Shown here: positions 57,201-64,000 of the stretch, piece after piece
Numbering within the stretch: the stretch's first letter is position 1
Layout of the letters: each line of letters opens with the position of its first letter
Source of the DNA: Pseudopelobacter sp964542535
GTDB taxonomy: Bacteria > Desulfobacterota > Desulfuromonadia > Geobacterales > Pseudopelobacteraceae
Direction of reading: 5' to 3'
Length of the DNA stretch: 64,000 nt
NCBI GenBank assembly: GCA_964542535.1
Contig: CAZIUE010000006.1
Location: 145,363-209,362, forward strand
The notes under the pieces: generated by a model
The model's database searches: none
What the model saw: only the letters and a program-made list of their open reading frames with translations
What the model was told of the DNA's origin: nothing
Made by a program: the position numbers and the translations under genes

Positions 57201-58251
57201 TGACCTTCTCCCGGGAAGCAACCACCGTGGGCTGGATGATGCCGGCCAGTTCCGGCAGTCCCACGGTGGAACTGCGTTCGAAGATGTCCAGACCCACCGG
57301 GGATTTCTCCCACTCTTCCCTGGACTGGGACATCAGGGTGACGGCGTCGATCACCGGCACTCCCAGTCTGCTGAGAATCGGGATTGCGCGCTGGGGGGAC
57401 ATGCCAACCTTGAGGGAGACGCCGATCACCGCCTGGACTCGACTCTTCCCCTTCTCGTCCAGCAGAAACCGCTCCACGGCCACCTCCGAGGGAAAGCCGA
57501 AAATCGGGATGGCGTTCATCCCCTCGGCTTCCAGCCGGTCAACGATGGCGTCCACCAGCTGCATCTCGCCGGAATTGAAGCTGGTCTTGAAGAAGGGGAT
57601 CCCCACCCAGGGGCCGGGGCGGGAACGGTAGGCCTTGATGTACTCCTCGCAGCTGGCTACCGCGCGATGTTCGTGGCGGAGGTAGAAACCGTTCTGCGGC
57701 ACGCGTGCCGGCGGCGCGCAGGGCATCTTCAGGCCGCAATCCCTGTTCAGCAGGAACAGCAGCATCTGGGTCATGTTCTCCGGCCCGTTTTCCTCGTAAT
57801 AGCGATTGACCGTTTCGTCGTTGATCAGGCCGAACTCTTCATCTTCCTTCGTGAAATTGCCGCCGACGGCGTAGACCCTGACCCCGTTTCTGATCATGTC
57901 GGCCAGGCGCGGTTTCAGGCTTTCCACCAGGCGGCGGTCCATGATGTGCACGATGCCGATGCCGCTCGCCTTGCCTGGTTGGGCGGTTCTGGAGAGGCTC
58001 AGCCGCACCTGTTCGGTGGTTTTTCCGGTGACCAGGCTGAAGTCGATGTCGCGGCTGATCTCCGGGAATCTGGCGCGGACCGAGGTGATCATCCCGATGG
58101 CGGTGCGGGAGTTGAAATCCCCCAGCATCAGGTAGACCCTGGTTGTGGGAGGAGCAGCAAGGGAAGAGGCGGTCATGAGAAGCGTCAGCAGGGCGATGAC
58201 GGCCAGTGGATACAGGACAACCGGTTTCAGGCTCGCTCTATTCCGGAACAT
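54229..58251 (-). CDS. cobN: Exported, membrane-tethered CobN-like chelatase
   Basis: A 1340-residue member of the CobN/Mg-chelatase H superfamily. The chelatase core is recognisable by YNPNIAPHHQ-type sequence (KAYHNPNIAPHHQYVAYYLW), GTHGTHEWMGGKEVGFT, DLPNIYPYIVDDVGEGIQAK, RIDVTMTPSGLYRDLF, AIHSRSTTTIGVLDTDDFYQ and GWQVTVPEAVDKAKWQEMYE. Two features differ from biosynthetic CobN: a Sec signal peptide (LYPLAVIALLTLLMTASSLA) and a C-terminal membrane segment (PWMFMVGFAIFVALAAWGFR) after a Gly/Ser-rich linker. It lacks CobS/CobT partners in the window and follows a DUF2149 gene and an ExbB-like gene with 14-base overlaps. The related HmuS of hmuYRSTUV loci acts on heme; here a corrinoid substrate is also possible. 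Confidence 0.9.
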   Translation of the reverse strand: MFRNRASLKPVVLYPLAVIALLTLLMTASSLAAPPTTRVYLMLGDFNSRTAIGMITSVRARFPEISRDIDFSLVTGKTTEQVRLSLSRTAQPGKASGIGIVHIMDRRLVESLKPRLADMIRNGVRVYAVGGNFTKEDEEFGLINDETVNRYYEENGPENMTQMLLFLLNRDCGLKMPCAPPARVPQNGFYLRHEHRAVASCEEYIKAYRSRPGPWVGIPFFKTSFNSGEMQLVDAIVDRLEAEGMNAIPIFGFPSEVAVERFLLDEKGKSRVQAVIGVSLKVGMSPQRAIPILSRLGVPVIDAVTLMSQSREEWEKSPVGLDIFERSSTVGLPELAGIIQPTVVASREKVMDRESGMEYVTTQPIPERIQRLVERVKAWINLQTKNNRDKKVALIYYCYPPGKQGIGAAYLNVLPDSLYEIVNRMKTEGYDTGREELSKKRIYDDVIGYGRNVANWAPAEMDRLARSGRAVLLPVETYRRWFRELPPAFQKSVTKDWGEPEKNNGMMTWRDDRGRAFLILPGVRYGNVLLMPQPAKGWAQNIVKAYHNPNIAPHHQYVAYYLWLKKGFRADALAHIGTHGTHEWMGGKEVGFTREDPSEVLIQDLPNIYPYIVDDVGEGIQAKRRGMAVVIDYMTPPFDKAGMNRDLKELAALINDYNNAREKSPQLATAKLEEVNRIARKSGLLIDLKLKAIATHDDVEQLEHHIKDIAETTTPFGLHTFGKSPEEKYIRSTAEAIVAIEKGLSADERAKRIAKLEDAIRRSGPRELDSFINALNGRYIPAGTGNDPIRNPDSLPTGKNFYSFDPSRVPSPATYATGVRLARELIENYRARHGIYPDKLSFVLWATECIRHEGVMESQVMYLMGVRPKWDERGRVQGVEAIPRAELGRPRIDVTMTPSGLYRDLFSTLMDLLDRAVSVARDQKEQDNVVRANTLKTQKMLMARGIPEEKARRMASVRIFTEPSGAYGNGLENAIVASNTWNNEKKVIDVYFRRVGYLYGQGFWSEGGKEGNEELGQVLLKNALSGSKIAIHSRSTTTIGVLDTDDFYQYLGGLAMAIRAVDGKTPEVFVSNMTNPTKPVQETLEKNMGREMRARYLNPEWIKAMMKEGYAGARFIDKVTEHLWGWQVTVPEAVDKAKWQEMYETYVQDKNGLGTKEMFRKAGNMWAYQSVVARMLETARKEYWKPDRKVIEKLAEEYAKTAMEVGMACCDHTCNNPHLTKFTSSTLLSVPGLAPLNSGFVRALNAMKQVGSNPSAAQPGQPRQGRTAGMKTAARGASGRAPDGSGRGAKGTRVAGYEVQEVGSGATAGGASSAPIPWMFMVGFAIFVALAAWGFRKGGA

Positions 58252-58576
58252 AGATCACCTTGCCGTCCTTCAGTTTGTAGGCCGTGCCTAGGCGCTCCCC
58301 TTCGCCGGAGAGGCGCTTGTCGGTCACCTTCTGCACCTTGATTTCCTTCCCCTTCTTGGTGACGATCTCCACCCTGCCGTCCGCCGTCTTCTTCATGATG
58401 GTCATCTCCGACTTGGGGTCCATCATGTCCAGCATGTTGTAGGCCATGAACAGGGCTATCATCATGCTGACGATGAAGACCACGCTCACGTCGAACAGGT
58501 TGGCCACGCCGGAGATGGGGTCTTCCAGCGGCTCGTCGTATCGGTCGAAACGCCCCCGGCGCTTAAGAAAGCTCAT
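58238..58576 (-). CDS. DUF2149 protein, ExbD-like topology
   Basis: A 112-residue protein with a basic cytoplasmic N-terminus, one membrane segment (about 28-50) and a charged C-terminal part expected in the periplasm. The segment starts NLFDVSVVFIVSMMIALFMA with an aspartate (D29) at the same place as the conserved aspartate of ExbD (PLVDVMLVLLVIFM with D22 in the ExbD of this window). DUF2149 genes usually accompany CobN-like chelatases and MotA/TolQ/ExbB proteins. It overlaps both neighbours by 14 bases. I infer that it is the ExbD/MotB-like half of a proton-driven motor serving the chelatase. Confidence 0.8.
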   Translation of the reverse strand: MSFLKRRGRFDRYDEPLEDPISGVANLFDVSVVFIVSMMIALFMAYNMLDMMDPKSEMTIMKKTADGRVEIVTKKGKEIKVQKVTDKRLSGEGERLGTAYKLKDGKVIYVPE

Positions 58577-59156
58577 CCGGCCCCTCCTCCTCCGGGATCT
58601 CCCGGCGCCGTCCGGCGGAGCGGAGCATCCCCTCGGTCATGAACTCCATCTCGCGCATGTCGGCCCGCACCCACTTCTCCTTGACCAGGGACATGACGTA
58701 GGCTACAACGCTGCTGGCCAGGCCCACCACGACGGTGGTGAAGGCGGTCACCATGCTCCCGGCCATCTTGGGCATGTCCCCCTGGGCCATGGCGGAGAGG
58801 GAGATCCCCATGGGGATCAGGGTCCCCATGAGCCCCAGGGCCGGGCCGACCCGGATGACGAAACGGATCCGGTCCAGGGATTTGATCAGCCCCAGCTCCG
58901 ACGCCTGCAGCAGCCGCTCCAGGGCGATGTCCAGGTTGTCCCGGTCGGCGGTGACCTCCAGTTCTTTGGTCAGGGAAACCCGGTAGCGCTCCAGGGAGAC
59001 GAAGCGTCCCTGGCGACGGTCCAAATATTCCCGCAGGAACCAGCCGAAGAAGACTACCACCCAGCAGGTGATCAGCACCAGGGCGGCGACAACCGGAAAG
59101 AGCAATACCGATGAGATGATGAAGAGAAAACTCTCCAGGCCTGCCAGAATGTTCAT
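58563..59156 (-). CDS. MotA/TolQ/ExbB family proton channel protein (chelatase partner)
   Basis: A 197-residue inner-membrane protein with an N-terminal membrane segment (about 12-38, LLFPVVAALVLITCWVVVFF), a cytoplasmic loop with ERLLQASELGLIKSLDRIRF, and two further segments containing VIRVGPALGLMGTLIPMGIS and GSMVTAFTTVVVGLASSVVA. These glycine- and threonine-rich helices are the ExbB/TolQ signature. It is distinct from the conventional ExbB at the right edge of the window. Its pairing with DUF2149 and the CobN-like gene matches the arrangement of hmuSTUV-type loci. Confidence 0.85.
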   Translation of the reverse strand: MNILAGLESFLFIISSVLLFPVVAALVLITCWVVVFFGWFLREYLDRRQGRFVSLERYRVSLTKELEVTADRDNLDIALERLLQASELGLIKSLDRIRFVIRVGPALGLMGTLIPMGISLSAMAQGDMPKMAGSMVTAFTTVVVGLASSVVAYVMSLVKEKWVRADMREMEFMTEGMLRSAGRRREIPEEEGPDELS

Positions 59157-59246
59157 GAGCTACTCCTCTGAAAAGAATGTGGGATCCGGCGGGGCGGTCT
59201 CCACCGCTTCCTCCGGCTCCCCGGCACGATACACATTGAAATCCAT

Positions 59247-59272
59247 AAAAAAGGGCAGCCGGAGGCTGCCTG
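59247..59272 (-). terminator. Rho-independent terminator after the DUF2162 gene
   Basis: On the minus strand GGCAGCC-TCC-GGCTGCC (59254-59270) is followed by CTTTTTT (59247-59253). It separates the receptor/TonB/DUF2162 part from the ExbB-DUF2149-CobN part of the locus, so the latter may need its own promoter or read-through. The rest of 59157-59366 holds nothing else that I recognise. Confidence 0.8.
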
Positions 59273-59366
59273 TCAGGGTAGTCCGGCTGCGTTTCGTCGC
59301 CGTACGACGGCTACGAACGTATAGTGGTGAGATGCGGGTTCCGTGCGCCGTTTTCCGGTGTCGGAA

Positions 59367-60089
59367 CTATGCCCTGGTACTGCTTCCGCTCCTGCCGGTC
59401 ACGAACCCAACCAGAGCCAGGAACAGCACGAAGAACAGTACCCCGGTGGTGTCGTGACCGTGGGTCATGCCGTTCTCGTGGAGGAACGAACTGTACATCC
59501 CCCGGGCCGCCTCGATCTTGGCCGGGAGGAAGAGTGAAGCGATGAAGTAGAGGCCGACCAGGATCATGGCCATCCCCAGGGAGGTCTCCGAGGACGCGGC
59601 GGAGCGCGGCCGGGCGATCAGGGCCACCACCAACGCCATGAGGGCGAATGCGATACCCAGGCAGAACCCGGTGAGGAGCGGCGGCAGTCTGACCACGTTC
59701 AGAGCGGCCCAGATGGAGAAGGTCATGGCGGTCAGGCAGACCGGGCAGGGGACCAGCATCAGCAGGCGCGCCTTCAGCGGGCTCTTTTCCTCTCCGCCGG
59801 CCTCGTGCCCATGTCGTTTTCCCAACAGGACCACCACGCCCCAGGTGATCATGCCGGTTGCCAGTAGGGTGTGCAGCAAGGGACCCTTGGCCAGGATCGG
59901 CTGCAGGATGCGCATCAGCCGTTCCGCGGCCACGGCCAGAAGCATGAACAGCGCCGTGTACCCTCCCAGAGTGAGGGCGATTCCCTTTGGGCCGACCCTG
60001 CCGTACCCCAGGCCCAGCCCCACCTTGAGGGCGAAGATTCCCAGGCTGAAGAGCATGCCGCCGATCCAGAGGATGATGTTCAGGTTCAT
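59367..60089 (-). CDS. DUF2162 family membrane protein (predicted transporter)
   Basis: A 240-residue integral membrane protein with about seven hydrophobic segments (for example IILWIGGMLFSLGIFALKVG, ALFMLLAVAAERLMRI, LLTGFCLGIAFALMALVVAL and LGMAMILVGLYFIASLFL). The motif LLMLVPCPVCLTAMTFSIWA with two close cysteines is characteristic of DUF2162, often found with CobN-like genes and TonB systems. It may move a metal or small product released from a tetrapyrrole. AAAGGA is seven bases before the ATG at 60089; the longer frame is excluded. Confidence 0.75.
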   Translation of the reverse strand: MNLNIILWIGGMLFSLGIFALKVGLGLGYGRVGPKGIALTLGGYTALFMLLAVAAERLMRILQPILAKGPLLHTLLATGMITWGVVVLLGKRHGHEAGGEEKSPLKARLLMLVPCPVCLTAMTFSIWAALNVVRLPPLLTGFCLGIAFALMALVVALIARPRSAASSETSLGMAMILVGLYFIASLFLPAKIEAARGMYSSFLHENGMTHGHDTTGVLFFVLFLALVGFVTGRSGSSTRA

Positions 60090-60118
60090 GTCAAAATCCT
60101 TTCGTGTTTGGAAACTGA

Positions 60119-60150
60119 TAACCGCGGAGACGCCGAGGGCGCGGAGAAAA
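60119..60150. repeat. CGCGGAGACGC-type intergenic repeat
   Basis: The sequence ACCGCGGAGACGCCGAGGGC followed by GCGGAGAAAA is one unit of a promiscuous purine-rich intergenic repeat common in environmental genomes. It lies between tonB and the DUF2162 gene. Confidence 0.4.
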
Positions 60151-60186
60151 CAGAACAAAACGTCGGCCGCCGCATCACCCGCAACA

Positions 60187-60987
60187 TCACTCCCGCAGCT
60201 CGAACCTCACCGGCAGCAGGGCCCGGCAGTGGACCGGTTTGCCATTGCGCAGGGCCGGCCGGAAGCGCGACGCCTTGACCGCTGCCAGGGCTGCCTCGTC
60301 GAAGCCGTACCCGGCCTTGTTCATCACCTCCACCCTGGACAGGGTTCCCCGGTCATCCAGGGTCAGGCGCAGCAGGACCGTTCCCTCCTTGCCGATCCTG
60401 CGGGCGAAGGCGGGGTAGGTCGGCAGTACCCTGTTCAGGTAGGTGGGCCCTCCCTGGGCTCCGAACTCTCCCTCGAAGGGGCCGGTTCCGCCTCCCGAGC
60501 CGCCGGAACCGGATGCGGAGCCGCCTCCGCCGGATGGAGCGCCCCCCTGGGCCGTCCCCCCTTCGCCACCTCCATGGGATGCTGCTCCGCTTGTCTGCTG
60601 CCCCCGCGTGGTCCCCTCCGCGGCGGCTGCGGTGGCGACGGGAGTGGGGGAGACCGGCTGCTGGACGGCCTGACGCTGCCCGGGGAGGGACATGGCCTGG
60701 TGCCTGGGGGGCGGTGGCGCCGGGGAAGGCGCCGGCTGGCGCGGCGCGGACCGGGCAGCCTGTTTCGCCGGCCCGTTCTTCGGGCCGGGGGCCGGACGCC
60801 CCCCCATGGGGGCGAGGGAGCCCAGGCTGGGCATCCGCAGGTCCACCATGATGCAGTCATGCACCTTTGGCGCGTGGGGAAGGGTGCAGCAGGCGGCAAA
60901 CAGCGCCCCGTGCAGGAGAAGCGATGACCAGAGCGGCCAGGACTGGTCTGGCCGGATCAGAACCGTAACGCTAGTTCGCCGTAACAT
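60187..60987 (-). CDS. tonB: TonB-family energy transducer
   Basis: A 266-residue periplasm-spanning protein. An N-terminal membrane segment (about 19-37, LWSSLLLHGALFAACCTLPH) is followed by a proline-rich region (PRQPAPSPAPPPPRHQ), a long glycine-rich spacer and a C-terminal TonB domain (about 180-266) with LPTYPAFARRIGKEGTVLLR and GFDEAALAAVKASRFRPALR. It transmits energy from ExbB-ExbD to outer-membrane receptors. Its start overlaps the end of the preceding receptor gene by 31 bases, so this TonB is probably dedicated to that receptor. Confidence 0.9.
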   Translation of the reverse strand: MLRRTSVTVLIRPDQSWPLWSSLLLHGALFAACCTLPHAPKVHDCIMVDLRMPSLGSLAPMGGRPAPGPKNGPAKQAARSAPRQPAPSPAPPPPRHQAMSLPGQRQAVQQPVSPTPVATAAAAEGTTRGQQTSGAASHGGGEGGTAQGGAPSGGGGSASGSGGSGGGTGPFEGEFGAQGGPTYLNRVLPTYPAFARRIGKEGTVLLRLTLDDRGTLSRVEVMNKAGYGFDEAALAAVKASRFRPALRNGKPVHCRALLPVRFELRE

Positions 60988-63170
60988 GATCGCCCCGGAG
61001 ATTTTGTGGATGAGAAGTACTTCTCATCGAAGATGTTGTTGACCGAAAAGGATGCCGTTGCCCAGGACGTCAGCTTGTAGCGCAGTTTGACGTCCGTGGT
61101 GATGTAGGAGTCGTAGACACCCTTGACATGGCGGGCCGTGTCGTTATTGGTGTCGTTGCCGTACCGTTTTCCCACGTAGCGGGTGATGACCGACGCTCCC
61201 AGGGAGCCGTACTCCAGGTCTGCCCCGGCGTTGTACATGTTTCGGGGGATATCGGTCATGCGTTTCCCCTCCGTGGCCGGGACGGCGCTGTTTTTGGTGA
61301 TCTTGGCGTTGGTGTAGGTGTAGTTGGCGAACAGACGCAGCAGCTTGCCGAATTTCTGTTCCACCTCCACCTCCACCCCCTTGCTCTGCCCCCTGCCGGC
61401 GTTTCTCTTTTCCCGGATGCTGCCGGTGGTGGTACTGTAGATCATGTCCCTGATGTAGTTCTCGAAATAGGTCGCCTTGACCGTTGCTCCCTGCCACAGT
61501 TCCTGGGTTATGCCGCCGTCCCAGGTGACGCTTCTCTCCGGCTTGAGGTCGGGATTGCACTGGTAGGTGGTGGAACTTCCCATCATGGTGGTGCGGTAGA
61601 GTTCGTAGTTGCTGGGGGCGCGGAAAGCCTTGCCGCCGGAGACCTTCAGGGTGGTGCCCGCAAAGGGTTTGTAGACGACGGCCCCCTTGGGGCTGAAGGC
61701 GCTCTCGCTGCGGGAGCCGTACGAGGTGGGGCCGACCGTGACGACGTTGGACGCGTTGGAAGCAAGGACGTAGCCGTCGCTGGTTTCCCACCAGTCCTGG
61801 CGGAACCCGGCGTACAGGGTCAGATTGTCCAGGACCGGGATCTCGTCCTGCATGAACAGCGCGTAGATCCGGTCCGTTCCCCGGGCGGCCCCGATACGCT
61901 GCCCCTTGTCATGCTCATCGGTCCAGTCGGAGAGGGCGTAGTCTTTGCCGTTGATCTCCGACTGGCGGAAGGCGCCCCCAAGGGTGACGATATTCCAGGA
62001 GAGAACGGGAAAGGTTACCTGCACGTCGGCGCTCAGGGCCGATGCCGGGGTGCTGGTGAGTTTTCCCGGACCGCCGTCGCGGGTGGCTACCGGGGATTTG
62101 GTGCTGCTGCTGGGGGTGACGTACCAGTTGGTGTCCTGGTCCAGGTAGCTGATTCCGGCCTTGACCTTGGCGGCGGCTACTTCAGTTTCCAGGGAGAGGG
62201 CGTAGATGTTCTGGTTGCTGACCCCGTAGGTTCCCAGGAAGGAATACTCGGAACCGGAGGAGCTCCAGTAGGGATTCCCCGAGGAGTCGGTCATGTAGGT
62301 CTCGGGATCGTTGTAGGAGTACTCGCCGTAGGACTTGAGGAAGGTGAAGAGGAATTTCGTGCCGGCGTTGAAAGCGTACTCCGCCTTGACGGTCAGGTTG
62401 TCCTGCCAGGCGTCGTTTGTTCCCTTGTGGCCCAGCAGAGAGGTGGTCTTGCCGTCACTGGTCAGGGTGGGGCGTGCCCCGGTGGTGCCGCTGCCGGGGG
62501 TGCCGGTCACCAGGTCGGTGACGTAGCCGTCCGTGCCCGTGTAGTCGTTGTGCAGGAAGATGCGGAACTTGTCGTTCAGCAGCACGTCCCCGTAGGAGGC
62601 GGCGACGCGTCGGGTGTTTTCCGGCGCGTTCCCCTCCAGGGCGGAGCCGAAGCCGCTCGTAAGAGAGAACTCCCGCTTGGTCGGCATTCTGGTGATCAGG
62701 TTGACGACCCCGCCCATGGCGTTGCCGCCGTAGAGGCTGGAAGTGGCCCCCTTGACCACCTCGATTCGCTCGATGGCGCCGGGGGCGATGGTGTTGGACT
62801 GGATCGACCCGGCAAAGGGACTGTTCAGGGTGACGCCGTCCACCATGACCAGGGTCCGGTTCTGCCCGGGAACACCGCGCAAGGTGATGTTCGCGATGGT
62901 GTCCATGGGACCCTTGGAGCGGGAGAGCATGACGCCCGCCGTTCCCTTCAGGGCATCGTCAAAGGTGAGGACGTCTTTCCTGTCGATCTCCTGTCTGGAT
63001 ACCACCGAGGCGCTGCCGGGCGCCGAATCCAGTTCCTTCGCCGTCCTGGTGGCGGTCACGATGACCGTTTCCATCTGCTCCGTCTCCCGTTCCTGGGCTG
63101 CCACGGCTCCCGGCGCAACCGCCAGGACCATGCCGCAGGCGACGGCGCGGATGTACTTCTCCTGCTGCAT
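60957..63170 (-). CDS. TonB-dependent outer-membrane receptor of the chelatase locus
   Basis: A 737-residue receptor with a signal peptide (residues 1-25, GAVAA-QE), a TonB box (METVIVTAT at about 31-39), a plug (LKGTAGVMLSRSKGPMDTIA, TLVMVDGVTLNSPFAGSIQS, GATSSLYGGNAMGGVVNLIT) and a barrel ending in YGELALRF. The start at 63170 has GGAGGAG a few bases upstream. It lies between exbD and tonB in one transcript that continues to the DUF2162 gene. The ligand is probably a metallo-tetrapyrrole because of the CobN-like chelatase further on; cobalamin, cobinamide or heme are all possible. Confidence 0.9.
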   Translation of the reverse strand: MQQEKYIRAVACGMVLAVAPGAVAAQERETEQMETVIVTATRTAKELDSAPGSASVVSRQEIDRKDVLTFDDALKGTAGVMLSRSKGPMDTIANITLRGVPGQNRTLVMVDGVTLNSPFAGSIQSNTIAPGAIERIEVVKGATSSLYGGNAMGGVVNLITRMPTKREFSLTSGFGSALEGNAPENTRRVAASYGDVLLNDKFRIFLHNDYTGTDGYVTDLVTGTPGSGTTGARPTLTSDGKTTSLLGHKGTNDAWQDNLTVKAEYAFNAGTKFLFTFLKSYGEYSYNDPETYMTDSSGNPYWSSSGSEYSFLGTYGVSNQNIYALSLETEVAAAKVKAGISYLDQDTNWYVTPSSSTKSPVATRDGGPGKLTSTPASALSADVQVTFPVLSWNIVTLGGAFRQSEINGKDYALSDWTDEHDKGQRIGAARGTDRIYALFMQDEIPVLDNLTLYAGFRQDWWETSDGYVLASNASNVVTVGPTSYGSRSESAFSPKGAVVYKPFAGTTLKVSGGKAFRAPSNYELYRTTMMGSSTTYQCNPDLKPERSVTWDGGITQELWQGATVKATYFENYIRDMIYSTTTGSIREKRNAGRGQSKGVEVEVEQKFGKLLRLFANYTYTNAKITKNSAVPATEGKRMTDIPRNMYNAGADLEYGSLGASVITRYVGKRYGNDTNNDTARHVKGVYDSYITTDVKLRYKLTSWATASFSVNNIFDEKYFSSTKSPGRSCYGELALRF

Positions 63171-63208
63171 ATCTCCTCCCATATACAATTGAATCGCAGA
63201 GCGCCGCA

Positions 63209-63619
63209 TTACGGCTTCGCCGGCTCCGTCACCATTCCCAGGCGTTCGATGCCGGCACCCTTGATGTCGGCCATGGTCCGGACCACCTCGCCGTAGGGGA
63301 CACCGGTGTCGGCCTTGAGAAAGATCTCCTTCTTCTCCCGGTTGGCGAACATGTCGGACAGGCGGGGACGCAGGTCGCCGGCAGGCACCTGGTCTTTGTT
63401 GATGAAGATTTTCCCCTGCCCGTCCACCGTGACGATCACCGTCTCCTCGGCCTGGTCCATGGCTTTGGTATTCGCCTTGGGCAGGTTCACCTGCACCCCC
63501 TGCTGCATCATGGGCGCGGTCACCATGAAGATCACCAGCAGCACCAGCATCACGTCCACCAGCGGCGTGACGTTGATGTCAGCCATGGCGGCCCGGTTGT
63601 TGCCTCCTCCCATTGCCAT
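63209..63619 (-). CDS. exbD: Biopolymer transport protein ExbD
   Basis: A 136-residue protein with one membrane segment (about 20-42) carrying the essential aspartate D22 in INVTPLVDVMLVLLVIFMVT, and a periplasmic domain (VIVTVDGQGKIFINKDQVPA, FLKADTGVPYGEVVRTMADI). It forms the proton-driven motor with ExbB and TonB. It starts four bases after the exbB stop. Confidence 0.95.
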   Translation of the reverse strand: MAMGGGNNRAAMADINVTPLVDVMLVLLVIFMVTAPMMQQGVQVNLPKANTKAMDQAEETVIVTVDGQGKIFINKDQVPAGDLRPRLSDMFANREKKEIFLKADTGVPYGEVVRTMADIKGAGIERLGMVTEPAKP

Positions 63620-63622
63620 GGC

Positions 63623-64000
<378 letters not shown>

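Noticed and set aside
54229..58251. Assignment of the CobN-like protein to cobalt insertion in aerobic B12 synthesis
   Set aside because: It has a signal peptide and membrane anchor, lacks CobS/CobT, and sits in a TonB receptor locus rather than with cob biosynthesis genes.

Overview
This 64 kb window looks like a chromosomal segment from a strictly anaerobic or microaerotolerant deltaproteobacterium of the Geobacter/Pelobacter (Geobacterales) type. The evidence is a eukaryotic-type citrate synthase, a desulfoferrodoxin, a dense set of multi-PAS sensor kinases, an HD-GYP protein and a chemoreceptor, high GC, and several promiscuous intergenic repeats common in environmental anaerobes. Genus and species are inference; no search was run.

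Layout. 0-8.7 kb is housekeeping: ffh (cut by the window edge), a DUF3343 protein, a small plus-strand operon with a DUF721/DciA-like protein, a decayed patch (type I restriction remnant and a broken SWIM-domain gene among REP-like repeats), tRNA-Arg(TCT), desulfoferrodoxin, citrate synthase, an M24 peptidase, an SPFH/GYF_2 protein and a PaaI-type thioesterase. 8.7-17 kb (minus) holds two large hybrid histidine kinases and two tandem paralogous periplasmic binding proteins that have no permease. 17.2-18.1 kb is a XerD recombinase.

The most unusual part is 18.3-33.2 kb (plus). A promoter leads into a periplasmic binding protein, an outer-membrane barrel, and a single-chain EutB-EutC ethanolamine ammonia-lyase carrying a Sec signal peptide. 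An adenosylcobalamin enzyme predicted to work outside the cytoplasm is very odd. After a terminator comes a ten-gene co-directional run: a membrane protein, a vitamin B12/siderophore-type ABC importer, and a set with the gene order of methylotroph mxaRSACKL (MoxR ATPase, DUF58, large exported protein, VWA, small anchored protein, VWA). 33.4-42 kb is signalling: a PocR-domain histidine kinase with a NarL-type regulator, a degenerate kinase paralogue, a chemoreceptor and a PAS-GAF-HD-GYP protein.

43-64 kb (minus) is a corrinoid/tetrapyrrole acquisition region. Two cobalamin riboswitches in series, separated by a terminator, precede an outer-membrane protein and cbiMNQO. A third cobalamin riboswitch precedes a TonB receptor, an exported CbiZ-DUF4019 fusion, an exported nitrilase-family enzyme, a second TonB receptor and a small protein. 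Upstream again lies an exported, membrane-tethered CobN-like chelatase with a dedicated ExbB-like/DUF2149 pair, a DUF2162 protein, TonB, a third TonB receptor, ExbD and ExbB (cut by the window edge).

Taken together, at least four enzymes that are normally cytoplasmic (ethanolamine ammonia-lyase, CbiZ, nitrilase, CobN) carry export signals here. My reading is an extracytoplasmic corrinoid economy: uptake, remodelling or dechelation in the periplasm, serving an exported B12 enzyme. The domain calls are strong; the pathway linking them is inference.
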